From Calycina herbarum (Eukaryota > Ascomycota > Leotiomycetes > Helotiales > Pezizellaceae), in NCBI GenBank assembly GCA_001414485.1, contig LLEY01000009.1, forward strand, positions 496,001 through 560,000: a DNA stretch of 64,000 bases. The letters run 5' to 3'. The position numbers and the translations under genes are program-made. The notes under the pieces are model-generated. The model did not search any database. It was not told the DNA's origin and worked only from the letters and a program-made list of their open reading frames with translations. Below are positions 36,323-46,357 of the stretch, in pieces (positions within the stretch are counted from its first letter, which is position 1; every line of letters begins with the position of its first letter).

Positions 36323-37029
36323 ATTCGATGTTCGTTGGAAGGTGATGGAGGTATTACTTCGGAGTGGAGAGGAGGAGGATGTTGTTGTATGCAAAAGGCA
36401 TCAGCCCATCCTGTAGCATGGCAATTGGTGGTACTTGTACTAAAGAGCTAAGTACGTAGCTACTTGTACCCCAAGGCGAGGGGAGGGGTTCATGCAGTGT
36501 GGGGGGGATTGGCGGGGAAGAGCCCATGGAGCTCCACACACTAGATTGCTGTACATTTCTTACTCGTTACTGGGTGCTCCAACTAATACTAAGGCAACTA
36601 ACTACTCGAGTAAGAGCTCTTCAATTGCCACCAAGCAAGCCAAAAAGGCCCATAGCCTAGACCTGGCTATGGTGTGATGATAGGCATATGATAGCTATCT
36701 TTCTGACTTGCTATTGATTCTCCGGTTTTCGGAATAGCTTCGTGGGGGAGAAGACCTGCTGTGACTTGCCTTTAGTTGTTCCTCACTCTGCTGATCTGCT
36801 GAGAGAAAGTATATCTGGAAAGAAAGATATCATGCTTTATTTCTCCCATCTTCGATTGTGTAGATAAATTCCCAAGTAGAGATGCCCGTCGAGATTGCAG
36901 CTTGTCAAGGTGCGGGAAGAACACCGCAGCCAGATTCCTGGGGAAGCCCCACCGGCTCACCCCCTGCAAAATATTTCTCGACCTGTGGTGCACCAAACTC
37001 AGTGCCCGCAACACCACCAACTCCCCAAA
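36323..37029. other. Divergent promoter region of DAK and CSL4
   Basis: Intergenic; the two genes point away from each other. The CSL4 frame is open for about 45 codons upstream of 37030, but this part is probably leader. No motif is assigned. Confidence 0.5.
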
Positions 37030-37739
37030 ATGTCGCAAACAGTAACCATCGCCGTGCCAGGCCAGCGCCTAGGAACAACCAGCGAATTCCTCCCAGGCCC
37101 AGGAACACATATCCACGATGCCTATCTCTACGCCTCAATCCTAGGCCCAATCAAGACAACTACCCCTCCCAAACCCGCCGGGCCTCAAAAGCGATTGACG
37201 AAAATCACTGCTGCTGCGCCGGCAGCGCTACTCACCGTATCTATCGAACGGGATATCTCGGCGAATAGTGGGAAAGATGGAGCGGGGAAGTCAAAGTCGG
37301 AAATCTTGCCAGAGGTCGGGAGTACCGTCCTTTGCAGAGTGACAAGAATTAAGCCCAAAGAAGCCAGTGTTGCTATCCTGGTTGTTGGAGAGACTGTCTT
37401 GGATGGGGATTGGCAGGGCTTGATAAGAGTGCAGGATGTTAGAGCTACGGAGAAAGACAAGGTGAAGATCTTTGAGAGCTTCAGGCCTGGAGATATTGTG
37501 AGGGCCATTGTGGTATGTATTTTCCTCGCAGAAGAACAGAGGAAGCAAGAGCTGATTCTTCACGTCAGATTTCTCTTGGAGACCAATCAAATTACTACCT
37601 ATCTACTGCAAGCAACAATCTGGGCGTTATCATGGCTACGAGCGAGGCGGGGAATTCCATGTACCCAGTCAGCTGGAAAGAATACAGAGATCCGGAGACT
37701 GGAGGGAGTGAGAGTCGAAAAGTCGCAAAGCCTTTCTGA
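37030..37739 (+). CDS. CSL4: Exosome complex component Csl4
   Basis: S1/zinc-ribbon cap subunit of the RNA exosome, for 3'-5' RNA processing and decay. Exons 37030-37512 and 37569-37739 give 217 residues. The N-terminal domain has VTIAVPGQRLG, then GPGTHIHDAYLYASILG. The S1 domain spans about residues 90-165 (LPEVGSTVLCRVTRIKPKEA, then FRPGDIVRAIV across the intron to ISLGD). The C-terminus has YYLSTASNNLGVIMATSEAG and the short SMYPVSWKEYRDPETG, which stands where the zinc ribbon lies in other Csl4 proteins; like many fungal versions it shows only a reduced ribbon. The start was placed at the Met that aligns with the family. Confidence 0.93.
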
Positions 37740-38219
37740 GAATATTCTGTCCAGGGGAAATTTGCGTGTATATCAGCATAGCGGTTGGAGTTGGGGGTCT
37801 TAAAACGGTCTATGTCTTTACGAAATTTACACTCGACACACTTCTATTTGCGATACCCGTGGTTCGAGCAGAAGAGAGATTTGGGCAGAAAATGGCCCGG
37901 TCAATAATACCTACGTGAAGTAGCTGCGGAATGTTCAATGAATTTGGAGAATATGGTGTGTTGGAAACTCTCATGCCTTTGTCCCTTACCAGGTTATGAT
38001 GTTTTTCCTTTCTTAAACTTCGTCAAGTTCTGTCCACACGTGATGTGACTTAATTTTTTGGCGATTGCCTCATCATTTCCATTAGTTAGCTACTACACTC
38101 ACCTAGGTGCGGTTAGCTTTAGTGTTAAGTATCATGAGTCCTTCCTCCATCTTCCACTTTCAAAGCTTCCCCCCATTCATCCTACAATCTTCACCTGCAC
38201 TCTTCCAACATCCTCCACC
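37740..38219. other. Intergenic stretch upstream of PPxY copy 4
   Basis: Contains the conserved promoter block (38036-38085) and the CSL4 3' end. Nothing else is seen. Confidence 0.5.
38036..38085 (+). promoter_or_regulatory. Conserved upstream block of the PPxY family, copy 4
   Basis: Reads ACACGTGATGTGACTTAA, a T-run, then GGCGATTGCCTCATCATTTCC and ATTAG, about 135-185 bp upstream of the ATG at 38220. It aligns almost end to end with the block at 7273-7326 and, in its ACACGTGATGTGA and GATTGCCTCA modules, with 6190-6231. Confidence 0.65.
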
Positions 38220-38807
38220 ATGTCTCCTTCAAAAGATCCACCCCCAGCGTATTCTCTCCTTCCTTTATACGAACCTCGGAACTCTTGCGATATACCTTCC
38301 ACATCCAGAAATACACCCCAGACGTCCTTAACTCATACACCACAAACTCCGCTCATTTCACGTCCACCACGCAATCCACGCATTCGTCCTATTTCGCCAA
38401 TATCCCCAATATCGCCGATTTCCCCCATACCACCAATCTCACCACTCACAGACCAACAAGCCATCTCCCCCATCACACCACTCCCACCACCATTGATGTC
38501 CTCAACCACTTACTTCACAACCACAACCACAACAACCACCAGAGCAGCACCACGAACAGATGCCGAACTATCAATCTCATGTTCTTCGTGGGAGTTCCTC
38601 AAATCTATCATGATGTTTCTCCCCTCCCCTCTACTCCTCATTTTCTCGGGCATAGGCTTCATATTCTCTAGCGTTCTCTTCGTCTTCTCTAGCATTCTAT
38701 GTATAGTCGCTCCTATATTATTCTTCTTCCTCTATTTGATGGTTTTTGGCTTCTGCATTGCTGTTGTCAAGGTTGGGTTGGATTGGTTGAGGTCGGTTGA
38801 TGTTTGA
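38220..38807 (+). CDS. PPxY-motif membrane protein, dispersed fourth copy
   Basis: A 195-residue single-exon frame. It begins MSPSKDPPPAYSLLPLYEPR (PPAY at residues 8-11), nearly the same as the copy at 6830-7192. A Pro/Ser/Ile-rich stretch with an ISPISPISP repeat (about residues 58-85) and a run of threonines follow. The last third is strongly hydrophobic (about residues 130-185: LLLIFSGIGFIFSSVLFVFS, then CIVAPILFFFLYLMVFGFCI), giving two or three membrane passes close to the C-terminus. The layout, a cytosolic WW-ligand motif plus membrane anchor, resembles adaptors that recruit Rsp5/Nedd4 ubiquitin ligases, but that function is inference. The intact frame and conserved promoter suggest it is the working member of the family. 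Confidence 0.65.
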   Translation: MSPSKDPPPAYSLLPLYEPRNSCDIPSTSRNTPQTSLTHTPQTPLISRPPRNPRIRPISPISPISPISPIPPISPLTDQQAISPITPLPPPLMSSTTYFTTTTTTTTRAAPRTDAELSISCSSWEFLKSIMMFLPSPLLLIFSGIGFIFSSVLFVFSSILCIVAPILFFFLYLMVFGFCIAVVKVGLDWLRSVDV

Positions 38808-39455
38808 CAAGAGGGGGTTTGTTTAGCGAAAGGGGTATGGAAATCAGAGTGGAAGACATGAGCCATGTTGTTCGTACTCATTTGTTTTAAGATAAAAACT
38901 TTCTTCATTTCTAGCAATTTACTATGTCTGTAAATGCTCCACTTTTTTATTGAGGTCGTTTATTTATGATATCGTTTGAGGCAGCGTAAGAATTAAGTGG
39001 AATAGAGTAAAGGAGTCCTCTGAAGTGTGTCTGCACTCAAATTAACTCGAGTATCTTCAGCGGATACGAACCGAAAAACGAAGCTAAAGATCGAGTGCGT
39101 GTACTCTTCTGTTTATAGTCTACTACTGAGAGTAACTTTCAAAGTGGTTAAAAACGATGAAATTACTTCTTGTTCTACCGCTTTTGAGTAACCCGAGTGG
39201 TTCTGAGTAGTGTATTCTGCTTAGTAAAAGAACGGTCTGTAACAAAGGGGCCTTGAAGTCTGGTGAGAGCATTTTACGTCAGGTGAAAGAGGTCATGGCT
39301 ATTAGACTACAAGAGGTTCGAAGACCTCGCTGTACGTTTTTGGTGTTACATACAAGACTTCCTCAGATTTCATTCTCAAATTTCCATTATCTCTAAAGGG
39401 GAAATTACTATGCTTTGCCTCCAGGTCGTGATATCGTGGATTCATTGCCAACACC
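38808..39455. other. Convergent intergenic stretch, no gene seen
   Basis: Lies between the 3' ends of PPxY copy 4 and the zincophore gene. No coding frame or repeat of note. Confidence 0.5.
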
Positions 39456-40691
39456 TTAAACACAGTGCACAGCTCCGTCAGCGTGAGTATGACACTCCTG
39501 TCCGCTAGCACTGGAAGTTGCAGATGCCGCAGAAGCAACAGAAGTGCTCGAAGTCGCCGGAACAACTCGAGTTGGGTCAACCGAGGTGCTTGAAGAAACA
39601 GCGGTTGAAGCTGCTGCTACTGTTGAGCTTGTCACCGCCCCTCCATGTCCATGTCCATCATCAGCTTCGGCGACTGGTTTTCCCAAACATCCCTCCCCTG
39701 GAACACTGATGTCGTAGGCATAAACCTCTATGGAGAAGTAGATCAAACTTGCAGAGTTACTAGCTGCAAGAGTATAGTTTTCCCCCTTCGCTAATTCGAT
39801 ACAGCCGTTATATCCATCCGCGTGGTGGTCAACGGTTTCCTCTCCTACTGGGGTGGTGTGGTAAAGACGACGAACCAAGTCACCAGCCCAGAAGTCTGCA
39901 GGTCGACCGGTTGCGATGGTGAAACCACGAGAGCAGAGGGCTGCGAGGGGGAGACGGGTTGTGTATGAAAGTTCGCAAATTACGGTCTCGGATGTGGCGT
40001 TGGATCCGCGCCAGTGTCCTGCCCATTCTAAAATATCATGTTAGAATTACTCGATTTTGGTGGGTTTTGGGGTACTTACTATCTTGGGTGACACAGTTCT
40101 TGTCGGGATCATCACAGCGGAAGAGGACACCAGCACGGTTGGCTGTTGCGATTCGGTCCAACCATCCACTGCAGTAAATTAGCATACGTATTTCTGGTTC
40201 GACTCAGCAGCCGAGAGCAAAATGTAAGGATAAACCTTGCTCCTGACTACTAAGAACAGGAAGTCAAAAGGGGGGGAACAAAGGGAAAGGTTGCATACAT
40301 AACGGGAGCAGTTGGTCCAGCACCGAAGTACTTTTGGAAGATTTCCGAGTTGTTTCCATGGACCAAGACTAAAGAAGTTTCGTCAGCGCCTCGTACTTTG
40401 GATTTCAGGGACGAGGAAATAAGTACCGTGTTCCTTGGCATGTTGAGCAAGGAGAACAGCTTCTTCGAGTCCCTTGGAGATTTGATTACGTTCCGTAGCA
40501 TTGCACGAGCTATGAATAGGAAACTCAGAAACATATCCGGCCTTCCAATCATAAGCAACCGCAAAAGGAGCTTGACTTGAGGTGTCGTCTGCGAACGAGA
40601 GGGGTGTATCACGCTCGGTTACTGGGAGAGGCAAGACAGCGGCGAGAACTGCTTGGGCGAAGAGTCCAACGAGGAAAGTGGAAGTGTGCAT
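39456..40691 (-). CDS. Secreted zincophore, Asp f 2/Pra1 family
   Basis: Extracellular zinc-binding protein that delivers zinc to a surface ZIP transporter. Exons 40691-40427, 40368-40299, 40168-40080 and 40027-39456 give 331 residues. Signal peptide MHTSTFLVGLFAQAVLAAVL. The metalloprotease-like fold is recognised by SEFPIHSSCNATERNQI, EEAVLLAQHAKEH, SEIFQKYFG, GVLFRCDDPDKNC, WAGHWRGSNATSETVIC and VDHHADGYNGC, all typical of Asp f 2. A Ser/Thr/Val-rich linker leads to a C-terminal CHTHADGAVHCV tail like the zinc-binding tail of Pra1-type zincophores. It is divergent to the ZIP gene at 42213, the same arrangement as aspf2-zrfC in Aspergillus fumigatus and PRA1-ZRT1 in Candida. Regulation by zinc limitation and alkaline pH is expected from those relatives. 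Confidence 0.92.
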
Positions 40692-42212
40692 CTTGAAGAA
40701 AGATTTCTTGACGACCTTGTACTTGAGTTTAAAGAAAGTAGATTGCTTAAAGGATGGAGAGCAAATAGCTCAAAGGGTTGAAGGACTTTATATACTTATG
40801 TCATTGCCTCCGTAAGCGAACACCCAATTCTTGGAGAAACAATAATTAACCCGGATGTTGTACTGCTCGCATGTGGCGCACTAAATGTTTGTTTTCCAAG
40901 ACTTTTTGGAAAAGTTTGAGGGGCCAAGAGATGAGAATTGGGGCTAAGTCAACAATTCCAGCTCGTAAGGTTCGCGACGAGGTGGTCGAGAACTTGCAGA
41001 TTTCAAGCCATGCTTGCATGACAAGACATAAGTTGGTTGATCCCATCCCAGCCTCTTGAGAATCAAGGGAGGGGATTTGCAAATGTGGGAGCCTGTGTCT
41101 TGGAAAGTGGAGAAAATCTCATCCGATCTCCTGTCTCCCAAGAAACAAAATATGGACTCCTTGGTGATTATAAGCTTTAGTTTACTTTTTTGTCAACTAT
41201 TGGCATCTGTCACACAATTCTTATGTCATGTGTAGCTTCCTTGTGAGGTATGTTTGTTCTGTGAACACTTCTTAGAAGCTGGCTTGGTGTTTGCTACAGC
41301 AGGTATATCATCTAAGCTCTGTTTCCCTCTGATGACTTAACTTTCACAAGTGCAATTAGACGATACTAACCCCGTGTCTTTCTTGCTACACACTCCTGTA
41401 TAATACAGTAGTTGCTCTAGTAGTCTATAGAATACAAGTAAGATACCCTCACAATAACAAAATAAAATAAGCGAACCCATTTTTCCCATTCTGAAATCCC
41501 GAAATTCAATACTTTCTCTAACCACCACTTCCCAGCCACCTCATGAGATAACGCAAATACCATCTGAAGTGAATCCTAAATAACCATCAAGGTCCTCAAT
41601 CCCCTATCCATCAAGGTAGAGCCAAGCTTTTCCCCCTCCACTTCAAAGTCTTGGTTCCCCCAACCTACACCACTTCACTCATTCTTACCCATACGTAAAA
41701 TATGAAAAACCTTTGGAAAATTCAGAAGAATGGCACAAATCACTCACCGTCATCTGCAATTGACGCCATTGCAGCTTCAATGGAGAAAGTACAAAAACGC
41801 GCCAAGTCCCCGTGAAGCTTGGTATTTCCCCTTTTTTTGAAGTCTTGGTATTTCTGGGATAGATTGAATGAGGTAATGGTCATCCGATTTTTTTTGATTC
41901 TCTTGCCTTCCTTACAGAGAGCAATTGACTAATAGGATGTTGTGTATTAGTTCAGTGGGTGTCACTAAGAATGGACACCTTGAGGTGGTGAATGGGACAT
42001 TGTCTTGGTGTTTCTGGGAGGCTGGTCAGCTAGCTGGTTTGGATTTCTTTTTGGGTATATTAATATGCGGATCTGCAAGAGTTCTTGCATTACAACACCT
42101 ACTACATACCTTAAGAAGCATCAACCACCAAGCCCCAAGCATAGTCACAATTTTGTATTGTTTGGTTTTGTCACATCTCGTTTTGCTTACTACAATTCTA
42201 CTACTGGTCACA
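40692..42212. promoter_or_regulatory. Divergent promoter of the zincophore-ZIP pair with CAAGGT cores
   Basis: The 1.5-kb intergenic region has CAAGGT, the core I recall for the Aspergillus zinc regulator ZafA, four times: 41588-41593 and 41612-41617 on the plus strand, 40714-40719 and 41977-41982 on the minus strand. The last lies in a perfect palindrome CACCTTGAGGTG (41976-41987), which resembles the yeast Zap1 element ACCTTNAAGGT with one base less. GCCAAG, a PacC-type core, occurs at 40923, 41621 and 41801. A TATAAA-like box for the zincophore gene lies at about 40788-40795 (minus strand). Confidence 0.5.
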
Positions 42213-44105
42213 ATGTCATCCAACATATTGTCTCGCTCTTTTATCTTTGTAGCTTTGTCTTCACAGGCTTTGGCACAAATCACACTTACAGGTTGTCATC
42301 TGGATAATGGGCAGGAGTAAGTACAAGCTATATTTTATTGACGAAGATGGAAGCTAATCCAACGTGATAGAGTCTGTCTACTCCCTGGTGGTACGGAAAC
42401 CACAATAGCAGCATCAACTATCATCACAAACGCAAATGGAATTACGATTTCCTCGAATACTCCCACGCCTACAGCACCAACCTCGGTGGTTGCTACCACT
42501 ACAGCCACAGCTCAGACAACCGCCATTACAGGTTGTCATATGCATGGGGTCACTCAGTATGTCAAATTGAAGAACCTGTTGAAAAATAGAGGATCTAACA
42601 GAGTAATAGATACTGTGTCAAAGGCGATGGAGCAGAGGTACAAGTTCTAGCAACCGCTACTGGGACAGCTGCTCTCCCCACTTCATACAATGGATGCCAT
42701 GTACATGGAACTGAAATGTAAGTTAGCCCCTTGGGACTAGAAGCGTCAAAAGGATGAACTGTAGAGAACCTCGCTAACTGCATCTTCCAGGTTCTGCATG
42801 ACAGCGAACGGCCAAGAGGTCGAAGTGGTGGCAGAGAGAGCCGCTGAATCTACTGAATCGACAAGTGAGAGCACTGAAGAGGCCAGTGGTCAGAATTATC
42901 ACTTCCACGCTGGTGTCGAGTGAGTATACCCAACATCCATTTTGTAACATCAACTAATGAAACCCCAGGCATTGTGTAGGCAGAAGCGAGTCAGAATCCG
43001 AATCTGAATCGAGTTGCGAACGAAAGGGACGAGATTACAATATCAAGCTCAGAGGTGGATTGATTCCTGTAATGCTCGCTGCCAGTCTGATTGGTAAGTA
43101 GACAAACTATGATGCGGCAAGCAAAATGCTAACTTGGTTAGCTGTTTACGCACCAATTGTCATGACGAAGCTCCTGAAGTTGAATACTTCTGGACCATTT
43201 TTTACTACCATCAAGCAATTTGGGACAGGAGTAATTATATCAACAGCTCTGGTTCATGTAAGCAATCTCCCGAAAAGCTAAGAGTAAAGAAAAGTACTAA
43301 CAAAATGCAGCTGCTTACCCACTCAATGCTGATGTTCGCAAACAGCTGCCTCGGAGAATTGAAGTACGAATCAACGGCTACCTCAATTAGCATGGCGGCA
43401 GCCTTTTTAGCCTCGTTCATCGACTACTCGACACATCGACTTGCCCATTGGCGCATGTCCAAGAAAACCGCGACAGACAACGAGAACCAAACTGCAGCTT
43501 CAAGCGTCACAGAAAAAGCATACGCCTCGGAAGTTATCAGCCCAGTCGCTCCACCACTCGCTGCTATAGGTCACAACCATGGCCACTCAAGCCACCAAGT
43601 AGGGGCAAAGGACGACGCGACAGCCGTGTTGGTTCTTGAGGCAGGAATCATCTTCCATTCCCTGCTGATTGGAATTACAGTCGTAGTAACACCAAATAGT
43701 GCCTTCACCGCCCTCTACATCGTCATCGTCTTCCATAAGATGTTCGAAGGTCTCGCTTTGGGTGCAAGAATCGCATCCATCGATACCACTCATTCGTCCC
43801 GCCTGAGCAAGATCAAGTTTTGGGTGCTGCCACTTTCTTTTGCCTTCATCACCCCCATCGGCATGGGAATCGGTATCGGCGTTTTCCATACCTTCAACGG
43901 TAACCCGCCCAGTACCATTATTGCGCTGGGGGTATTGGATGCTGTGAGTGCCGGAATCTTGCTGTGGGTTGGATTTGTGGACATGTGGGCGAGAGATTGG
44001 ATGTTTGGAGACCTGAGAGAAGCGCCCCTCGCAAAGACGGCGTTGGCGGGTTTGGGTTTGATGGGTGGAATGGCCTTGATGAGTTTCCTTGGAAAATGGG
44101 CATGA
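42213..44105 (+). CDS. ZIP-family zinc transporter with extracellular Cys/His-rich domain; apparent frameshift
   Basis: Plasma-membrane zinc importer of the ZrfC/Zrt1 type. Exons 42213-42316, 42371-42556, 42610-42717, 42791-42919, 42970-43093, 43142-43257 and 43311-44105, about 520 residues. A signal peptide is followed by four Cys/His units: GCHLDNGQEVC, GCHMHGVTQYC, GCHVHGTEMFC and YHFHAGVEHC. Membrane part: PVMLAASLI, GTGVIISTALVHLLTHSM, HSLLIGITVVV and HKMFEGLALGARI (TM4-TM5 metal site), with a GHNHGHSSH loop between. In exon 5 the frame set by exons 1-4 is one base short of that needed for RDYNIKLRGGLIP: the unit at 42971 and the codon at 43021 are 50 bases apart, and the incoming frame stops soon after. 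The break is close to 43019-43021. No credible intron repairs it. Confidence 0.85.
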
Positions 44106-45501
44106 GCCCGAGTTGAACCAAGGGATGGGGATTCGAAAGGGAAAATACAAAGACGCCAGGGCGTACGAAGGCGAAAGAGGATATTAACGAGTTCATGAAT
44201 TCACGAAACGTGCCAGGGATTTCTTAGCATAGGAGAACGGGGAAAACAGGAAGATAGACCAAAAAAAATAGAGCAACGTACTTTGAAAAACCACCAGTGA
44301 TATATACTCAATGTGAACATTGTAACATGATTACTAAAAATGTAGAACCAGAAGCCAGAATTGGAACGAATCGAGGTGACAAAACAAAAATGGACAAGAG
44401 GACTGCCAAAGTAGTGGTATAGGTTGTAGCATGATCTGGAGTAGATGAGCCTCACGATAGCTTCCTTACTCGCTTGCTCCAAACTTCACTTCAACACCCC
44501 ACAGCCCCACCCACCAGCCGCCTCTCCAGCGACAACCTAATTTGAAATAACGCGTTGTCCCATCAGCATAAAACAGTCCTCGTGGCTGGAACGGTTAGAT
44601 AAGGTTATTAGAAAAGTACATCTCGAAAGAGACTGAGCTACCGCTACTATCCCTTGCTAGACGAAAACATTCCTGATTAATTTCCGGATGACTTTGGGTC
44701 GTGTTGGCAGAGGTAATTCTCTGCACTGTAACATTCTTTTTGCAGTTTTTTTCTTGAGCAGCGCTGGACCTGTGATAGGTAGAGAATAGTTCCAAACCCA
44801 AGGATGGCATAAAATGGGCGAGGAAGTTTCTACTTTAAGGTAGACCGACAATGTTGAGAGGTTCAGAGTGGGTGAGAGGTATGTACTCTGGGTGTGGACG
44901 GAGGGCCATGTCTTCCATTATTTCTCTCGTCAAATTAGTATCCGCGGTCAATGTTGACTCAGATTGAGTTAGTTGAGAGGGAAGAGCGACTATAACCCCG
45001 CAGTAGTTGGGTCGAGGGTCGAAGTAGGGAAGGAACGACCCTCGACCGCTACTAAGCTCTACCTACCTCGCTGCATCTCAGATGACATCCAGGTTTGACC
45101 TTAACTGCGCAACGCTGTGAACCCTAGGTCAGCTGTTGATCAGACGAGGAAATTTAAACTCCAAATCTACTTTTAGTCAACAAAAAATCAAAACAACATT
45201 TAAAGGGAAGAAAATAACATCGCAAATAGCAGGAAACAATCGTAAAAATTTGGCTATTCGCTTTTGTCCATAGCAAGTGTATTGCATTATTTGTCCATCG
45301 TTAGCGTAAATAGCGATCTATCACAAAGGTAGCCCGGCTCCTGGAATCAAATTGACTCGACGCCTGGGACGCCGCATATCCAGGTTTTTGCCAATCATGT
45401 CTTGACACGATGGCATCTTCATTGACTTTTTTCTTCAACGCCATTGTATTCCCAGAGAGCAACTCTTTAATAATCCCACCGAATTTCCCAATACCATTCC
45501 C
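44106..45501. other. Gene-free convergent stretch
   Basis: Lies between the 3' ends of the ZIP gene and SmD2. Only short frames; the strong inverted repeat at 45002-45053 is the one structured element. Confidence 0.5.
45002..45053. repeat. Strong short inverted repeat (hairpin)
   Basis: GGTCGAGGGTCG at 45010-45021 pairs perfectly with CGACCCTCGACC at 45036-45047 across a 14-base loop; the flanking AGTAG and CTACT extend the stem after small bulges. GC-rich in an otherwise AT-rich stretch. Possible RNA hairpin or protein site; no gene assignment. Confidence 0.6.
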
Positions 45502-46081
45502 TCAACTTAGGAGAACGAGGATGACTGAGTCTCCGCGCAAAAACCTGTAATAAAATAAATCAGCACTCCTTTCCTGATATTGAATGCGGAGTGACGGAAT
45601 GGGGGTTCCCATGTTGCCACCGCCTATTCCATCAAAAGAACTCAACTCACATCTTGCTAATAAATCGATCCTTGTTCACAGGTCTTCCCTTCTTTCCGGC
45701 ACTATTTCTCGGCGTCTCAGTCCACATTTCCTTCACGTTCTCCAAGACCATATTGCAATGTCTGTCGAAAGCCTTGACACGCGCGAGCAGTTTTCGATTG
45801 TTTCGGCAGGATATTAGGACCTGGGCATGCGAACGAACAGCCGTCTGGAGGATGGAGAGAGGACCGGATGTGAATTCATGCTCTTCGAGTTGAGCAATCT
45901 CAAACTCGCTATCGGAAGGGTTAGTATGGGGTAGATTGAGGCGCGGGGTCGAGGGGAAATGCGACGCACGTAAGTTCAGCTCGAGGCTTGGAGAGAAGTT
46001 CTCTGGAAAGAAGTTAGTAAGTTTGACGGCGGAGTAAGAGAACATCCTTAATGCATACGTGATCTTTGCTGCGTCGGCCAT
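45502..46081 (-). CDS. SMD2: Small nuclear ribonucleoprotein Sm D2
   Basis: Core Sm-ring protein of spliceosomal snRNPs. Four exons: 46081-46059 (23 nt), 46002-45970 (33 nt), 45908-45651 and 45544-45502, giving 118 residues, the usual length. The reconstructed start (MADAAKI, then [20 protein letters not shown]) and the Sm motifs ([47 protein letters not shown], then [22 protein letters not shown]) leave no doubt. Introns of 56, 61 and 106 bp have GTATGC, GTGCGT and GTGAGT donors. Divergent to the gene at 46358 with about 276 bp between starts. Confidence 0.95.
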
Positions 46082-46357
46082 GATGTCGTTCTGTTGATAC
46101 CTAGGTACAATTAACTTTAAGTTATCCAGCCTTGCACTGCAGTTCAAAATCGCGAATGGGGAGCTCCCAAAACGGCTTAGTTCCAGAACCTTAAATTTTG
46201 GTGCAGCGCTGTGGAAGCCGACGCGGACCGAGGAAAGTAGCCCGAAGACTTCGTTCTACTTTTATATTGTACAAGAGGCTTCGACTTCCTCCTCATTCCC
46301 TTTCCTTTCGCTGTACCAATTCTTCCATGTTCAACTAAGCCTCAATTCCCTTTCTTG

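Noticed and set aside
43587..44150. 187-codon minus-strand open frame
   Set aside because: Antisense to the ZIP membrane domain, which is unmistakable on the plus strand.
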